The notes below the pieces were generated by a model that was given only the letters and a program-made list of their open reading frames with translations, did no database searches and was not told the origin of the DNA. The position numbers were made by a program, and so were the translations under genes. This document shows positions 7,554 to 22,067 of a stretch of DNA of 64,000 nucleotides, one piece after another (within the stretch, counting starts at the first letter, position 1; the number at the start of each line of letters is the position of its first letter). Origin of the DNA: Pseudomonas sp. dw_358 (GTDB lineage Bacteria > Pseudomonadota > Gammaproteobacteria > Pseudomonadales > Pseudomonadaceae). The stretch is from positions 1 through 64,000 of the forward strand of contig NZ_JAAVUX010000012.1 in the NCBI RefSeq assembly GCF_018449655.1, in the 5' to 3' direction.

Positions 7554-10193
7554 TTACTCTTGCGGCGCCTCTTCGTCGGCCGCCGCGTCATCCCCTTCGG
7601 CGTCCGTCAGTGGCGCTTCGAAACTCTCCTCGCCTTCGAGCAATTCCTCGCCCTCGATTTCGGATGGCTCTTGCACACGCTCCAGGCCCACCAGGGTTTC
7701 ATCGCTGGCCAGCTTGATCAGCGTCACGCCCTGAGTGTTGCGACCCAGGCTGGACACTTCGCCGACGCGGGTACGCACCAGGGTGCCCTGGTCGGAGATC
7801 AGCATGATCTCTTCGCCGTCGAGCACTTGCACAGCACCGACCAGACGCCCGTTACGGTCGTTGCTGACCATGGCGATCACGCCCTGGCCGCCACGCTTGT
7901 ACTCGGGGAACTCGCCGATGGCGGTGCGCTTGCCGTAGCCGCGTGCCGAAGCGGTGAGGATCTGGCTGCCTTCCTCGGGGATGATCATGGAAATCAGCTT
8001 CTGCCCTTCCGGCAGACGCATGCCGCGTACACCGCGGGCGGTACGGCCCATGGCACGTACGTCAGATTCCTTGAAGCGGGTGACCTTGCCGCCGTCGGAG
8101 AACAGCATCACTTCGCGCTCGCCATCGGTGATGGCTGCGGAGATGAGGATGTCGCCTTCATCCAGTTCCAGGGCAATCAGGCCGACGCTGCGCTGACGGC
8201 TGAAGGACTCCAGCGGGGTCTTCTTCACGGTGCCCTGTGCGGTGGCCATGAAGATGAAGTGACCCTCGGTGTAGTCCTCGACCGGGAGCATGGTGGTGAT
8301 GTACTCACCCTCGCCCAGCGGTAGCAGGTTGACCAGCGGGCGGCCGCGAGCGGCACGGGACGCTTCGGGGATTTCGTAGGTCTTGAGCCAGTACACCTTG
8401 CCCTTGCTGGAGAACAGCAACAGCGTGGTGTGGCTGTTGGCGACCAGCAGGTGCGAGATGTAGTCCTCGTCCTTGACGCCGGAAGCCGACTTGCCCTTGC
8501 CGCCACGGCGCTGCGCTTGATACGCCGCCAGAGGCTGAGTCTTGGCATAACCGGTATGGGAAATGGTCACCACGCGCTCTTCTTCGGGGATCATGTCGCC
8601 CAAAGTCAGGTCCAGGCGGGCATCGAGAATCTCGGTGCGGCGCACGTCGCCGTATTCGGCACGAATCAGTTCCAGCTCTTCGCGAATCACTTCCATCAGG
8701 CGCTCGGCGCTGTTGAGGATGCGGATCAGCTCGGCGATCTGGTTGAGGATCTCCTGGTACTCGGCCAGCAGCTTTTCGTGTTCCAGACCGGTCAGGCGGT
8801 GCAGACGCAGGTCGAGAATGGCCTGGGCCTGTTCCGGCGACAGGAAATACTTGCCGTCGCGCAGGCCGTATTGCGGGTCGAGGGTCTCCGGACGCGAGGA
8901 TTCGGCGCCGGCGCGCTCGACCATGGCAGTCACGGCGGTGGATTCCCACGCGGTGTTGATCAGCGCTTCCTTGGCTTCGGACGGGGTCGGCGAGGCCTTG
9001 ATCAGGGCGATCACCGGGTCGATGTTGGACAGGGCAACCGCCTGGCCTTCAAGGATATGGCCACGTTCGCGTGCCTTGCGCAGTTCGAACACGGTACGAC
9101 GGGTCACCACTTCGCGGCGGTGACGGACGAACGCTTCGAGCAGGTCCTTGAGGTTGAGGATGCGCGGGCGACCGTCGATCAGGGCGACGATGTTGATGCC
9201 GAACACGGCCTGCAGCTGGGTCTGGGCGTAGAGGTTGTTGAGGATCACCTCCGGCACTTCCCCACGGCGCAGCTCGATGACCACGCGCATGCCGTCCTTG
9301 TCGGACTCGTCACGCAGCTCGGAGATACCTTCGAGCTTCTTCTCTTTCACCAGCTCGGCGATCTTTTCGATCAGCCGGGCCTTGTTCAACTGGTACGGCA
9401 GCTCGGTTACAACGATCTGCTGACGGCCGCCGACCTTGTCGATGTCTTCGATGTGGGAACGAGCACGCATGTAGATGCGCCCGCGACCGGTACGGTAGGC
9501 CTCGATGATGCCTGCACGGCCGTTGATGATGGCAGCCGTGGGGAAGTCGGGGCCAGGGATGAGCTGCATCAGCTCGTCGATGGACACGTCCGGGTTGTCG
9601 ATGACTGCCAGGCAACCGTCCAGCACTTCGCCCAGGTTATGGGGCGGAATGTTGGTGGCCATGCCCACGGCGATACCGCTGGAGCCGTTGACCAGCAGGT
9701 TGGGAATGCGGGTCGGCATCACCGCCGGGATCAGCTCGGTGCCGTCGTAGTTGGGCACCCAGTCGACGGTTTCCTTGTGCAGGTCGGCCAGCAGTTCGTG
9801 GGCGAGCTTGGTCATGCGCACTTCGGTGTATCGCATGGCGGCGGCGTTGTCGCCGTCCACCGAACCGAAGTTGCCCTGGCCATCTACCAGCAGATAGCGC
9901 AGGGAAAAAGGCTGGGCCATGCGCACGATGGTGTCGTAAACGGCGGTGTCACCGTGAGGGTGGTACTTACCGATGACGTCACCGACCACACGGGCCGATT
10001 TCTTGTAGGGTTTGTTCCAGTCGTTACCCAGTTCGCTCATTGCAAACAGGACGCGGCGATGCACGGGCTTCAAGCCATCACGCGCATCGGGCAGTGCACG
10101 ACCGACGATCACGCTCATTGCGTAGTCGAGGTACGACTGCTTCAGCTCGTCTTCGATATTGACCGGTAGAATTTCTTTGGCCAGTTCGCCCAT
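7554..10193 (-). CDS. gyrA: DNA gyrase subunit A
   Basis: The 879-residue subunit breaks and rejoins DNA for negative supercoiling with GyrB. Catalytic Tyr122 lies in RYTEVRM, and the GyrA-box motif QRRGGKGK starts the C-terminal beta-propeller that wraps DNA. The quinolone-resistance region reads [10 protein letters not shown], with Thr83 and Asp87, the unmutated Pseudomonas residues. The C-terminal tail is acidic ([15 protein letters not shown], then [12 protein letters not shown]). The start [14 protein letters not shown] is conserved. Upstream lies a 381-bp spacer with the probable promoter. Confidence 0.98.
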   Translation of the reverse strand: MGELAKEILPVNIEDELKQSYLDYAMSVIVGRALPDARDGLKPVHRRVLFAMSELGNDWNKPYKKSARVVGDVIGKYHPHGDTAVYDTIVRMAQPFSLRYLLVDGQGNFGSVDGDNAAAMRYTEVRMTKLAHELLADLHKETVDWVPNYDGTELIPAVMPTRIPNLLVNGSSGIAVGMATNIPPHNLGEVLDGCLAVIDNPDVSIDELMQLIPGPDFPTAAIINGRAGIIEAYRTGRGRIYMRARSHIEDIDKVGGRQQIVVTELPYQLNKARLIEKIAELVKEKKLEGISELRDESDKDGMRVVIELRRGEVPEVILNNLYAQTQLQAVFGINIVALIDGRPRILNLKDLLEAFVRHRREVVTRRTVFELRKARERGHILEGQAVALSNIDPVIALIKASPTPSEAKEALINTAWESTAVTAMVERAGAESSRPETLDPQYGLRDGKYFLSPEQAQAILDLRLHRLTGLEHEKLLAEYQEILNQIAELIRILNSAERLMEVIREELELIRAEYGDVRRTEILDARLDLTLGDMIPEEERVVTISHTGYAKTQPLAAYQAQRRGGKGKSASGVKDEDYISHLLVANSHTTLLLFSSKGKVYWLKTYEIPEASRAARGRPLVNLLPLGEGEYITTMLPVEDYTEGHFIFMATAQGTVKKTPLESFSRQRSVGLIALELDEGDILISAAITDGEREVMLFSDGGKVTRFKESDVRAMGRTARGVRGMRLPEGQKLISMIIPEEGSQILTASARGYGKRTAIGEFPEYKRGGQGVIAMVSNDRNGRLVGAVQVLDGEEIMLISDQGTLVRTRVGEVSSLGRNTQGVTLIKLASDETLVGLERVQEPSEIEGEELLEGEESFEAPLTDAEGDDAAADEEAPQE

Positions 10194-10574
10194 GAGAAGC
10201 CTGATTCCTTTTTCTGGTGAAACTCCGCCACATCCTTATCAAGACGAACGAAGCTCGCCGCTGCAGGGCCAATGCCGGGCAGCGACTTACGACAAATCAA
10301 CACGTTATGACACGGATCTGCGCAGTGAGGGTCGTGCCTGAACAGGACCCTGGAAACCGCCGGATGTTAGCACAATCGCCGTCAGGGACCTATCCCCTCA
10401 AAGCCTGGCATTACCATTAAACGATCAATGATCGTGGTTCAGGCGGGCTCTGAGGGGGTTTTGGCGAAAATACGGGATTTACCGATGCACCCTGGCGGGC
10501 AAGCCCGGCTGCCACAGGCGTCAACCTCGAAAATGACGTCGGCCTGTGGGGGCAAGGCTTGCCTGCGATAGCCG
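10194..10574 (-). promoter_or_regulatory. gyrA upstream region with a short palindrome
   Basis: This 381-bp gene-free stretch separates astE from gyrA. It holds a REP doublet (10492-10571) and a perfect 7-bp inverted repeat ACGATCA-A-TGATCGT (10420-10434). No clear sigma-70 promoter could be fixed by eye. The gyrA promoter must lie here unless transcription reads through from astE. Confidence 0.5.
10492..10571. repeat. REP doublet (REPIN) after astE
   Basis: Two inverted REP-like sequences face each other: the complement of CCTGTGGCAGCCGGGCTTGC (left, 10492-10518) and CCTGTGGGGGCAAGGCTTGC (right, 10543-10571). It is a different REP subtype from the array at 1-433. It sits directly after the astE stop and may stabilise or end the ast transcript. 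Confidence 0.8.
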
Positions 10575-11570
10575 TTACGCGCTTTCGGGAACGATCAGAA
10601 TCCCCGCCCGCAGCCCATTCTTCACCTTGGGGTTGGGAAAGATGATCCGCGCGCCTTGCTCTTCGACGATCCAGCGAATGCCGGGGGCGTCTTCCGCCAG
10701 CAGGTAGCCGGGTTTCAGTTCGGAAAAGTTTTCGATGTCCGCCGGCAGGTGCAGGGTAAAGGCATCGGTGCGCTTGATCACTTCGCGCGAGACCTTGAAC
10801 ACCTCCAGGCTTTGCAGGTCGTCTCCAGGCGGTGGCTCATCACCGCTGATCAGCTGTTCCAGCACCGTCTTCAAGCGGCTGACATCCACCTGTTGGTTAT
10901 GACCGAACGGCCGCGCCTTGCCGAGTTCAAGGGTAAATGCCTCGGCACCGAGGGTTTCGTAGGTGTAGGCGCTGAAGGTAATCGACGAACGATTTTGTAA
11001 CAGAATCGCCGCCATCCCGGCCCTCGCCAGGCGCGCCATCTGCTGGCGGGAATGCTCGCGCCCTTCTTGCCATGGATACAGCGCAAATTGCTCGATCTTC
11101 GAGCCGCGAATCGCGGTGTGCAGGTCGTAATGCAGCCGAGTGCGACCCGGCCCTTGGAAAAAATTGGCCGCCAGCCGCTCGAGGTCGGCCGCCCGCAAGG
11201 CCTCCGAACCACTGGATTGCTCATGCCGGCCATTGAACAGGCGGTTGACGTCCTGTTCCAGGTAACGCTCGCCCCGGCGCATGGCTTCGGGGTTGCCGAA
11301 CACGAACAGCACCCGCGCCGCCGGCACCAGTCGGCCGTCGGCAATGGCGTGAAGCAATTCATCCAGCAGCTCGATGGGCGCGGTTTCGTTGCCATGGATA
11401 CCTGCCGACAGCAGCAGGTCCAGGCCATCGTCCCGGGCCACGGGGGGCGTGACCTCAAGGACGCCCTCGCCCAGCCAGCGCAGGCGTACACCCGCCACGG
11501 TCAGCTGGATCTGCTGGGCCGGCTCGCGGCCGGCCAAGGTCAGTTGCAGCAGTTTTCCGAGGGCGAGCAT
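10575..11570 (-). CDS. astE: Succinylglutamate desuccinylase
   Basis: The 331-residue zinc enzyme does the last step of the arginine succinyltransferase pathway, splitting N-succinylglutamate to glutamate and succinate. The zinc ligands are in GIHGNETAP (His, Glu) and [11 protein letters not shown] (His), and the general-base glutamate is in FTLELGKA. The length fits the AstE/aspartoacylase family. It is the last gene of aruC-aruF-aruG-astD-astB-(95 aa)-astE, 26 bp after the 95-residue protein, and is followed by a REP doublet. Confidence 0.96.
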   Translation of the reverse strand: MLALGKLLQLTLAGREPAQQIQLTVAGVRLRWLGEGVLEVTPPVARDDGLDLLLSAGIHGNETAPIELLDELLHAIADGRLVPAARVLFVFGNPEAMRRGERYLEQDVNRLFNGRHEQSSGSEALRAADLERLAANFFQGPGRTRLHYDLHTAIRGSKIEQFALYPWQEGREHSRQQMARLARAGMAAILLQNRSSITFSAYTYETLGAEAFTLELGKARPFGHNQQVDVSRLKTVLEQLISGDEPPPGDDLQSLEVFKVSREVIKRTDAFTLHLPADIENFSELKPGYLLAEDAPGIRWIVEEQGARIIFPNPKVKNGLRAGILIVPESA

Positions 11571-11596
11571 AGAAACTTCCTTGAAGTGATCAGGCC

Positions 11597-11884
11597 TTAG
11601 TGATTGCAGTCCGGGCCATGCACGTGACCGTCTTCGTCATCACCGACCTCGGCCGGTTCCATTTCCAGCTGCAGGCTGACCAGGTTGGTGGCCAGTGGAC
11701 GCAGCAGCAGGTTGGCGTATTCGGCGTCACCTTCCTCGACATCCACGCCGATCAGCAACTGGCCACGGCCATCGTGCTGAATCCACAATTCCTTGCCTTG
11801 CCACATCACCGCTACGCGGGTGCAGGAGGTTTCCAGCTGAGTGCCGTCGGTGTCTTCGAGTATCAGCTGCAGGGTGTCGGACAT
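11597..11884 (-). CDS. Conserved small acidic protein of the ast operon, function unknown
   Basis: The 95-residue protein ([18 protein letters not shown]...) lies between astB and astE, where P. aeruginosa has the uncharacterised PA0900. It is acidic, with no signal peptide or membrane segment, and appears as a small beta-rich domain with one tryptophan pair region ([11 protein letters not shown]). The C-terminus [11 protein letters not shown] is rich in His and Cys and could bind a metal. Spacing (21 and 26 bp) shows it is co-transcribed with the arginine pathway. Some databases label homologues topoisomerase II; nothing in the sequence supports that. Confidence 0.85.
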   Translation of the reverse strand: MSDTLQLILEDTDGTQLETSCTRVAVMWQGKELWIQHDGRGQLLIGVDVEEGDAEYANLLLRPLATNLVSLQLEMEPAEVGDDEDGHVHGPDCNH

Positions 11885-11905
11885 GATCGTGTTCTCTTGG
11901 CGATT

Positions 11906-13249
11906 TTACAGTTGAAAGGGGTAAACCGAGCCCAGTTTAAGGATTTGTGTCAACTCGTCCAAGGCCGAACGACATTCGTTCAGCAACTGCGGGTCAGCCA
12001 GGTCGCTTTCTACCAGGCGATCGCGGTAATGCTCATCAACCCATTCGGTCAATTCGATATAGAGCGCCGGGGTCATGATGACCGCCGGGTTGACCGCCGC
12101 CAGCTCCTGCTCGTTGAGGGCCACCCGCAGGCGCAGGCACGCGGGGCCGCCGCCATTCTGCATGCTCTGCTTGAGGTCGAATACCTTGACCTCCCTGACC
12201 GGACCGCCGCTGCCGGTCAGCCCTTGCAGGTACTGCCAGACCCGGCTGTTGGCTCGGCACTCTTCAGGGACGATCAGCAGCATCGAGCCGTCCGCGCGGG
12301 TCAGCAGTTGACTGTTGAACAGATAAGAACGCACGGCGTCTTCCACCGAGACCTGGTCACGGGGCACCGCGATGGACTGGAACTGGCCGCCGCGACGGGC
12401 GAGCTTGTCGCGCAGCTCGTCAAGCATGGCTTCGGTGCCGAGGAAGGCATCCTGGTGGTGGAACAGCACTTCGCCATTGCCCACGGCGATCACATCATTA
12501 TGGAACACACCCTGATCGATCACCGCCGGATTCTGCTGGGCGAACACCACGCCGGCGTCACTCAGGCCATGCAGTCGGGCCACTGCGCGGGACGCTTCGA
12601 GAGTCTGGCGCGCGGGATATTGGTGCGGCGCCGGGTAGCGTGTGTCAAAGGCACTGCGGCCGTAGACGAAAAACTCCACGCCCGCCTCGCCGTAATCCCG
12701 GCAGAAACGGGTGTGGTTGGCGGCACCTTCATCGCCGAACTGCGCGACGGCAGGCAAGGCGGCATGATGGGCAAAGTGCCGGGCGTCCGCAAACATGGCG
12801 CCCAGCACCCGACTGGTGGTGGGATGTTCGATGCTGCGATGAAATTTGCAGTTGAGGTTGGCGGCGGTGAAGTGCACGCGGCCGTCCGCGGTGTCGCCAC
12901 TGGGGCTGACCGTCGCGGCATTGGCGACCCACATGCTCGACGCCGAGCAACTGGCCACCAGCAGCGGCATGGCGTCCTTCGCCGCGCGCTGGATGACATC
13001 GGCGTCGCTGCCGCCAAAGCCCAGGTTGCGCAGGGCTTGAACGTCCGGCCGCTCTTGCGGCGCGAGCACTCCTTGCTGGAAGCCCATCTCCATCAGCGCC
13101 TTCATTTTTGCCAGGCCCTGCAGCGCCGCCTCGCGCGGGTTGGAGCCCTGCTGGCTGTTGTTCTGAGAGGCGACGTTGCCGTAGGACAGCCCGCCGTAAT
13201 TGTGGGTAGGCCCTACCAGGCCGTCAAAATTCACTTCATAGGCTTTCAT
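11906..13249 (-). CDS. astB: N-succinylarginine dihydrolase
   Basis: The 447-residue enzyme hydrolyses N-succinylarginine to succinylornithine, CO2 and two ammonia in arginine catabolism. It belongs to the guanidino-modifying (pentein) fold. The family N-terminus [20 protein letters not shown] is intact, and [18 protein letters not shown] holds a catalytic histidine region. A further conserved patch is [12 protein letters not shown], including the nucleophilic cysteine. Length is as expected. It starts 34 bp after astD. Confidence 0.96.
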   Translation of the reverse strand: MKAYEVNFDGLVGPTHNYGGLSYGNVASQNNSQQGSNPREAALQGLAKMKALMEMGFQQGVLAPQERPDVQALRNLGFGGSDADVIQRAAKDAMPLLVASCSASSMWVANAATVSPSGDTADGRVHFTAANLNCKFHRSIEHPTTSRVLGAMFADARHFAHHAALPAVAQFGDEGAANHTRFCRDYGEAGVEFFVYGRSAFDTRYPAPHQYPARQTLEASRAVARLHGLSDAGVVFAQQNPAVIDQGVFHNDVIAVGNGEVLFHHQDAFLGTEAMLDELRDKLARRGGQFQSIAVPRDQVSVEDAVRSYLFNSQLLTRADGSMLLIVPEECRANSRVWQYLQGLTGSGGPVREVKVFDLKQSMQNGGGPACLRLRVALNEQELAAVNPAVIMTPALYIELTEWVDEHYRDRLVESDLADPQLLNECRSALDELTQILKLGSVYPFQL

Positions 13250-13283
13250 CGGCCAGGCTCCGTCGTTTTTTCAGGTCGCAGGC

Positions 13284-15778
<2,495 letters not shown>

Positions 15779-15845
15779 GCTTTCTCCTCAAGCGAAACGC
15801 ATCCGAGTGTGCGCTGCGCAGAAACCGACCTGTGGATAACAGGAT

Positions 15846-16880
15846 TCAAACAGCCACCAGGCGCACGCTGGCGCCCTCGCCCACACCCAGCGCTTCAGCC
15901 GCGCCCGGGGTCAGCGTCACCGGTTTGCCAGGCACCCAGTCGAGCTCCAGCAACACGGCGCGATAGTCCTGCAACTGACCGTTGGCCACCAGGTATTGCC
16001 GGCCATTTCCGTTGCTGCGCTCATCGGCGCGCTCGCTGTCCACTTTTACCGGGACCACGCGGCTCTGGGCAATGGAGCGGATGCTCGATACCCGCGCGTG
16101 CAGGGTCGGGCCGCCGTCGAAGATGTCGATGTAATGATCGGTCTCGAAGCCTTCGCGCATGAGGATGTCGAAGGTGATCTGCGCCCGCGGATGAACCTGG
16201 CCCATGGCTTCCTGGGCGGCATCGGGCAACAACGGCACGTAGATCGGGTAGTGCGGCATCAGCTCGGCGAGGAAGGTCCGGCTTTTCAGGCCGCACAGAC
16301 GCTCGGCGGCGGCGTAGTTGATGTCGAAAAAATTGCGCCCGATGGCGTCCCAGAACGGCGAGTCGCCCTGATCGTCGCTGTAGCCGACGATCTCGGTCAC
16401 CACCGAATCGGCGAAACGCTCGGGGTGATTGGCGACGAACAGCAGGCGACCACGGGAGTTGAGCTCCGACCAGGCGCTGCCCACCAGCTCCGGCACCACA
16501 TAGAAGCTGGTGAGCAGGCTGTTGCCAGTGAGGTCATGGCACTGGGAAAGCACGTGGATCTTGTTATGGATCTTCAGCTCGCGCGATGCGTGCACGAAGG
16601 TCTCGTTGCGAAAACTGTAGAACGGCTCGGAATAGCCCGCCGAGGCGACGATGGCCGAGCAGCCCACCAGACGCTGGGTGGCGCTGTCTTCCAGTACAAA
16701 GAAATAGCTTTCCTCGCCATTGAAGCTGACTTCGGCGGCAAACGATGCATCGGACGCGGCAATCTTGTCGCGCAGGCGACCGGCATCGTCTGGCAGCGAA
16801 GTGACACCAATCGGGCTGTCGGCAGCCAGACGCTGGACCTCGTCCAGGTCAGCCATTTGCGCAGGGCGCATCACCAGCAT
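15846..16880 (-). CDS. aruF: Arginine/ornithine N-succinyltransferase, alpha subunit
   Basis: The 344-residue paralogue of aruG opens the succinyltransferase pair. It starts MLVMRPAQMADLDEV and has the family features TSLPDD, LTGNSLLTSFYV, FWDAIGRNFF and DIFDGGPTLHAR. Together with AruG it transfers succinyl from succinyl-CoA to the alpha-amino group of arginine. It is separated from aruC by a 90-bp spacer with a terminator-like hairpin, so it may be expressed below aruC. Confidence 0.95.
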   Translation of the reverse strand: MLVMRPAQMADLDEVQRLAADSPIGVTSLPDDAGRLRDKIAASDASFAAEVSFNGEESYFFVLEDSATQRLVGCSAIVASAGYSEPFYSFRNETFVHASRELKIHNKIHVLSQCHDLTGNSLLTSFYVVPELVGSAWSELNSRGRLLFVANHPERFADSVVTEIVGYSDDQGDSPFWDAIGRNFFDINYAAAERLCGLKSRTFLAELMPHYPIYVPLLPDAAQEAMGQVHPRAQITFDILMREGFETDHYIDIFDGGPTLHARVSSIRSIAQSRVVPVKVDSERADERSNGNGRQYLVANGQLQDYRAVLLELDWVPGKPVTLTPGAAEALGVGEGASVRLVAV

Positions 16881-16903
16881 GGTGTCACTCCTAGGGTTCT
16901 CAA

Positions 16904-16954
16904 GAAAAAAACAACCGTGTGCAGAAGAAAAAGAACGGGCGCACGCGCGCCCGT
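16904..16954 (-). terminator. Intercistronic hairpin after aruC
   Basis: A perfect 8-bp stem ACGGGCGC/GCGCCCGT with a 4-base loop (16935-16954) is followed on the minus strand by TTCTTTTTCTTC and a later T run. It probably causes partial termination after aruC, before aruF. Confidence 0.7.
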
Positions 16955-16970
16955 CGCAACAGAGAGCGGA

Positions 16971-18431
<1,461 letters not shown>

Positions 18432-18446
18432 TCACCGAAAATACCT

Positions 18447-19439
18447 CTACCCCCGCTCCGCCGGCACCGACGACAACTCGAACGGACTGCTGTTGCGCCG
18501 TTGATTGCGATCCTCCCGTGGCGTGGCGCCAAAGAAGTTGCGATAGGCACTGGAAAAATGCGGCCCTGAGGAGAACCCGCACGACAGGCCGATCTGGATG
18601 ATCGACTTGCTGGTCTGCATCAACATCTGCCGGGCCTTGTTCAGGCGCAGTTCCAGGTAGTACTGACTGGGTACCCGATTGAGGTACTGCTTGAAGATCC
18701 GCTCCAACTGGCGCCGCGAAACGCAGACGTGCTGGGCGATTTCATCGGTGGTCAGAGGCTCCTCGATATTGGCTTCCATCAGCAGCACGGCCTGGGTCAG
18801 CTTCGGGTGACTGGAACCCAGGCGATTTTGCAGCGGGATGCGCTGACGCTCGCCGCCCTCGCGGATACGCTCCACCACCAGTTCTTCGGACACCGCGCCG
18901 GCCAGCTCGGCGCCGTGATCGCGGGCCAGGACGGCCAGCAACAGATCGAGCACCGACAGACCGCCACAGGCGGTCATGCGGTCGCGGTCCCAGTCGAACA
19001 GATGGCTGGTGGCAATGACCTTGGGAAAACGCTCGGCAAAATCATCCTGCCAGCGCCAGTGCACGGCCGCCCGGTAACCGTCCAGCAAGCCCAGGAGTGC
19101 CAACGGGTAGACACCGGCCGACAGCCCGCCGATCACACAGCCACCGCGCACCGCATGCTTGAGCGCACTGCCCAGGCTGGCATGGACCGCGGTCGGCGGC
19201 TCGTCGGCCAGCAGGAACAGCTTGTGGCAGGCGTCCAACTGCCCCTGCCAGGGCAGTCCGGGCAACTGCCAGGCGCCGAGGGCCGGCACCTCCGGTGTTT
19301 CCGCCAGATAGAACTGCAGGTCATAGGTGACTTCCGGATGCACCTTTTGCGCTACGCGCAGGGCCTCCTCGGCCAGCGCCAGGGTCAAGGCCTTGGTGCC
19401 GGGCCAGACAAGAAAACCGATTCGTTGCGTGCTGCTCAT
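18447..19439 (-). CDS. argR: ArgR, AraC-type regulator of arginine metabolism
   Basis: The 330-residue protein has an N-terminal DJ-1/PfpI-like domain ([15 protein letters not shown]) and a C-terminal AraC DNA-binding domain ([34 protein letters not shown]). In Pseudomonas ArgR senses arginine, activates aru and aot and represses some biosynthetic genes. It is unrelated to the enterobacterial ArgR hexamer. An in-frame TTG 18 bp upstream lacks a ribosome-binding site, so the ATG was chosen; length then matches the P. aeruginosa protein. It closes the aotJQMOP-argR operon. Confidence 0.94.
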   Translation of the reverse strand: MSSTQRIGFLVWPGTKALTLALAEEALRVAQKVHPEVTYDLQFYLAETPEVPALGAWQLPGLPWQGQLDACHKLFLLADEPPTAVHASLGSALKHAVRGGCVIGGLSAGVYPLALLGLLDGYRAAVHWRWQDDFAERFPKVIATSHLFDWDRDRMTACGGLSVLDLLLAVLARDHGAELAGAVSEELVVERIREGGERQRIPLQNRLGSSHPKLTQAVLLMEANIEEPLTTDEIAQHVCVSRRQLERIFKQYLNRVPSQYYLELRLNKARQMLMQTSKSIIQIGLSCGFSSGPHFSSAYRNFFGATPREDRNQRRNSSPFELSSVPAERG

Positions 19440-19468
19440 GGGGTGATCCGGACTCAAGTGGGGTCAGC

Positions 19469-20233
19469 TTACTTCAAGCTGCCGGAAAGAAACTGCTGCA
19501 GGCGCTCGGACTTCGGGTTGGCCAGTACTTCACGCGGGTCACCGTGCTCTTCCACCCGCCCTTTGTGGAGGAACAGCAACTGGTTCGAGACTTCACGGGC
19601 AAACCCCATCTCGTGGGTCACCACCACCATGGTCCGACCTTCCTGGGCCAGGGACTGCATGACCTTGAGCACATCACCCACCAGCTCCGGGTCCAGCGCC
19701 GAGGTCGGCTCGTCGAACAGCATCACCTCAGGCTCCATCGCCAACGCTCGGGCAATGGCCACGCGCTGCTGTTCGCCGCCGGACATGTGGCCGGGATAGG
19801 CATCCTTGCGATGGCCGACCCCGACCTTGGCCAGGTAGTGCTCGGCCTTTTCCAGCGCCTCCTTCTTCGACAGGCCGAGTACGTGCACCGGTGCTTCCAT
19901 CACATTTTCCAGCGCGGTCATGTGCGCCCACAGGTTGAAATGCTGGAACACCATGGACAGGCGCGAGCGCAGGCGCTGCAACTGTTTGGGATCGGCTGCC
20001 CGCAAGCCGCCGTCCTTGGCCGGCACCAGCTTGAGCTCTTCGTTGTTGAGCAGGATCTTGCCGCCATGCGGCTGTTCCAGCAGGTTGATGCAGCGCAGGA
20101 AGGTGCTCTTGCCCGAACCGCTGGAACCGATGATGCTGATGACGTCCCCCGCCTTGGCGGCCAGAGAAACACCCTTGAGCACTTCATGGGTGCCGTAGCG
20201 TTTGTGCAGGTCCTGAACTTCAAGTTTGTTCAT
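19469..20233 (-). CDS. aotP: Arginine/ornithine ABC transporter ATPase
   Basis: The 254-residue HisP-type ATPase powers import of arginine and ornithine across the inner membrane. Walker [10 protein letters not shown], the signature MSGGEQQR, Walker [13 protein letters not shown] and the switch histidine VVVTHEMGF are present. It works with AotQ and AotM permeases and the periplasmic AotJ. The gene lies 21 bp after aotO and 29 bp before argR. Confidence 0.96.
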   Translation of the reverse strand: MNKLEVQDLHKRYGTHEVLKGVSLAAKAGDVISIIGSSGSGKSTFLRCINLLEQPHGGKILLNNEELKLVPAKDGGLRAADPKQLQRLRSRLSMVFQHFNLWAHMTALENVMEAPVHVLGLSKKEALEKAEHYLAKVGVGHRKDAYPGHMSGGEQQRVAIARALAMEPEVMLFDEPTSALDPELVGDVLKVMQSLAQEGRTMVVVTHEMGFAREVSNQLLFLHKGRVEEHGDPREVLANPKSERLQQFLSGSLK

Positions 20234-20254
20234 GTCGTATGTCTCGCAAAACGG

Positions 20255-21364
20255 TCAGTCGCTGAGCAGTCGCCCGCGACGAAGAGGTTGGCTGCCCGCA
20301 ATCTTTGCCAGCCAGAAGCCGGGTTGCGCGTAACGCAGGCGTTCAATGGCAAACAGCACGCCGGCCGTACCGGCGCACACCGTGCTGACCTGGTCGGACA
20401 GCGGGTCTATGACTTCGAACAGCGGGTCACCCACCTCGACCCACTCCCCGGCCCGACGCAGAAAGCTGACCACTCCGGGATGCGGCGCGTAGAGCAGTTC
20501 GGTGCCTTCGAACGGGACAGCCTCGCAACAGCCGTCAGCGGCCGGCCATTGACCGTCGATCAAGCCCTGCTCGGCGAGAAACGCCAGGATGCCTTCGGCA
20601 TGGGCCACAGCCTGGTCACGCTCGGTGTCGGCCTGGCCGCCCAGCTCGACGGTGGTCGCCAGGCACGCCAGGGGAATCTGCGCCTGAGGGAACAGCCGTT
20701 GCAGGCGCAACCAGGACAAGGAACAGGCCTCGTCGAAGGAACTGCCGCCCGAGTCCTCGGCCAGCAGACCGACCTTGACGCCCAGGTGCCCGGCCAGCGA
20801 ACGCCACTGTGGCCATTGTTGCGGCAAGGCGTACATGTGCAGGGCTGCATCCGCGTCGCAGTGCAGGTCCAGCACCACATCGGCGGTGCAGGCATGGCTC
20901 AGCAACAACCGTTGCAGGCCTTGCAGCTGGCTGCTGGCCGGTGGCAGCGCGGCCAGCACGTCGAGCATGGCCTGGCGGATCAGCAAGGTGTTGGCATGAC
21001 CGTCCTCACCGAGCCTGCCCTGCAGTAACTCGGCCACCGGTTCGCTCAGCTCGAAGAAGTCGCGATTGAAGTTCTTGCCGCTGCCGAACTCGAAACGGCC
21101 TTGATGGGCACCCTGAAGCAATTGCCCCAGCCCGATGGGGTTGGCCACCGGCACCAGCTCGATCACGCCCTTCAGCGCCCCGGCCGCTTCCAGCTGCCCC
21201 AGGCGCTTTTTCAGCTCCCAGGCAGTGCGCATGCCCGGCAGCTCGTCTGCATGCAGGCTGGCCTGAATGTAAGCCTTGCGCTGGCCCTCGCCGAAGCGAA
21301 AGACACTCAGCAGGCGCTCGGTGCCGAGGGTGCTCCACGGCAGTGAAATGTCGGTACGTAGCAT
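20255..21364 (-). CDS. aotO: AotO, succinylglutamate desuccinylase/aspartoacylase-family protein
   Basis: The 369-residue protein belongs to the zinc carboxypeptidase-like AstE/aspartoacylase superfamily. Apparent zinc ligands are in SLHADELPGM (His, Glu) and LDLHCDADA (His). It sits inside the aot importer operon, 4 bp from aotM, as in P. aeruginosa. Its biochemical role in arginine uptake is not established. A deacylation of an imported amino acid derivative is a reasonable guess only. Confidence 0.9.
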   Translation of the reverse strand: MLRTDISLPWSTLGTERLLSVFRFGEGQRKAYIQASLHADELPGMRTAWELKKRLGQLEAAGALKGVIELVPVANPIGLGQLLQGAHQGRFEFGSGKNFNRDFFELSEPVAELLQGRLGEDGHANTLLIRQAMLDVLAALPPASSQLQGLQRLLLSHACTADVVLDLHCDADAALHMYALPQQWPQWRSLAGHLGVKVGLLAEDSGGSSFDEACSLSWLRLQRLFPQAQIPLACLATTVELGGQADTERDQAVAHAEGILAFLAEQGLIDGQWPAADGCCEAVPFEGTELLYAPHPGVVSFLRRAGEWVEVGDPLFEVIDPLSDQVSTVCAGTAGVLFAIERLRYAQPGFWLAKIAGSQPLRRGRLLSD

Positions 21365-21368
21365 GCAG

Positions 21369-22067
21369 TCAGCCCTTGCGTGGAGCCAGGTAGCCCAGCC
21401 AGCGGCGCTCGGCCAGCTTGAACAGGCGTACGAGGATAAAGGTCAGGCACAGGTAGAACACACCCGCGGTGATATAGGCCTCGAAGGGCAGGTAGAACTG
21501 CGCGTTGACCGTGCGCGCCGCACCGGTGATGTCCAGCAGCGTCACGATACTGGCAAGACTGGTGGTCTGCAGCATCATGATCACTTCATTGCTGTACTGC
21601 GGCAGCGCCCGGCGCAAGGCCGACGGCAGCAGGATCCGTCGATACATCCTGGCGCGGGACATGCCCATCGCCTTGGCCGCCTCGATCTCCCCGGCGGGCG
21701 TGGCCCGCAGGCTGCCGGCGATGATCTCGGCGGTATAGGCGCTGGTGTTGATGGCAAAGGCCAGGCAGGCGCAGAAGGTCGCGCTGGACAGCCACGGCCA
21801 GAACACACTGTTGCGCACCGCTTCGAACTGGGCCAGCCCGTAGTAGATGAGAAAGAGCTGGACCAGCATCGGTGTGCCGCGAATCACATAGGTGTAGAGC
21901 CAGGCGATACCGTTGACCAGCGGCTGTTTCGACACCCGCATGAGGGCCAGCGGCAAGGCCGCCATCAGGCCGAAGGCCAGGGACAGCGCCAGCAGCTTGA
22001 GCGTTTCCAGCAAGCCGGCGAAGTACAGCGGCAGGCTCTGCCAGACCACCACGTAGTTGAAGATCAT
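21369..22067 (-). CDS. aotM: Arginine/ornithine ABC permease AotM
   Basis: The 232-residue membrane protein is a HisM-type permease with about five hydrophobic segments and the permease-ATPase contact loop EIEAAKAMGMSRARMYRRI. It pairs with AotQ to form the channel. It overlaps the aotQ stop (ATGA), so the two are translationally coupled. Confidence 0.95.
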   Translation of the reverse strand: MIFNYVVVWQSLPLYFAGLLETLKLLALSLAFGLMAALPLALMRVSKQPLVNGIAWLYTYVIRGTPMLVQLFLIYYGLAQFEAVRNSVFWPWLSSATFCACLAFAINTSAYTAEIIAGSLRATPAGEIEAAKAMGMSRARMYRRILLPSALRRALPQYSNEVIMMLQTTSLASIVTLLDITGAARTVNAQFYLPFEAYITAGVFYLCLTFILVRLFKLAERRWLGYLAPRKG

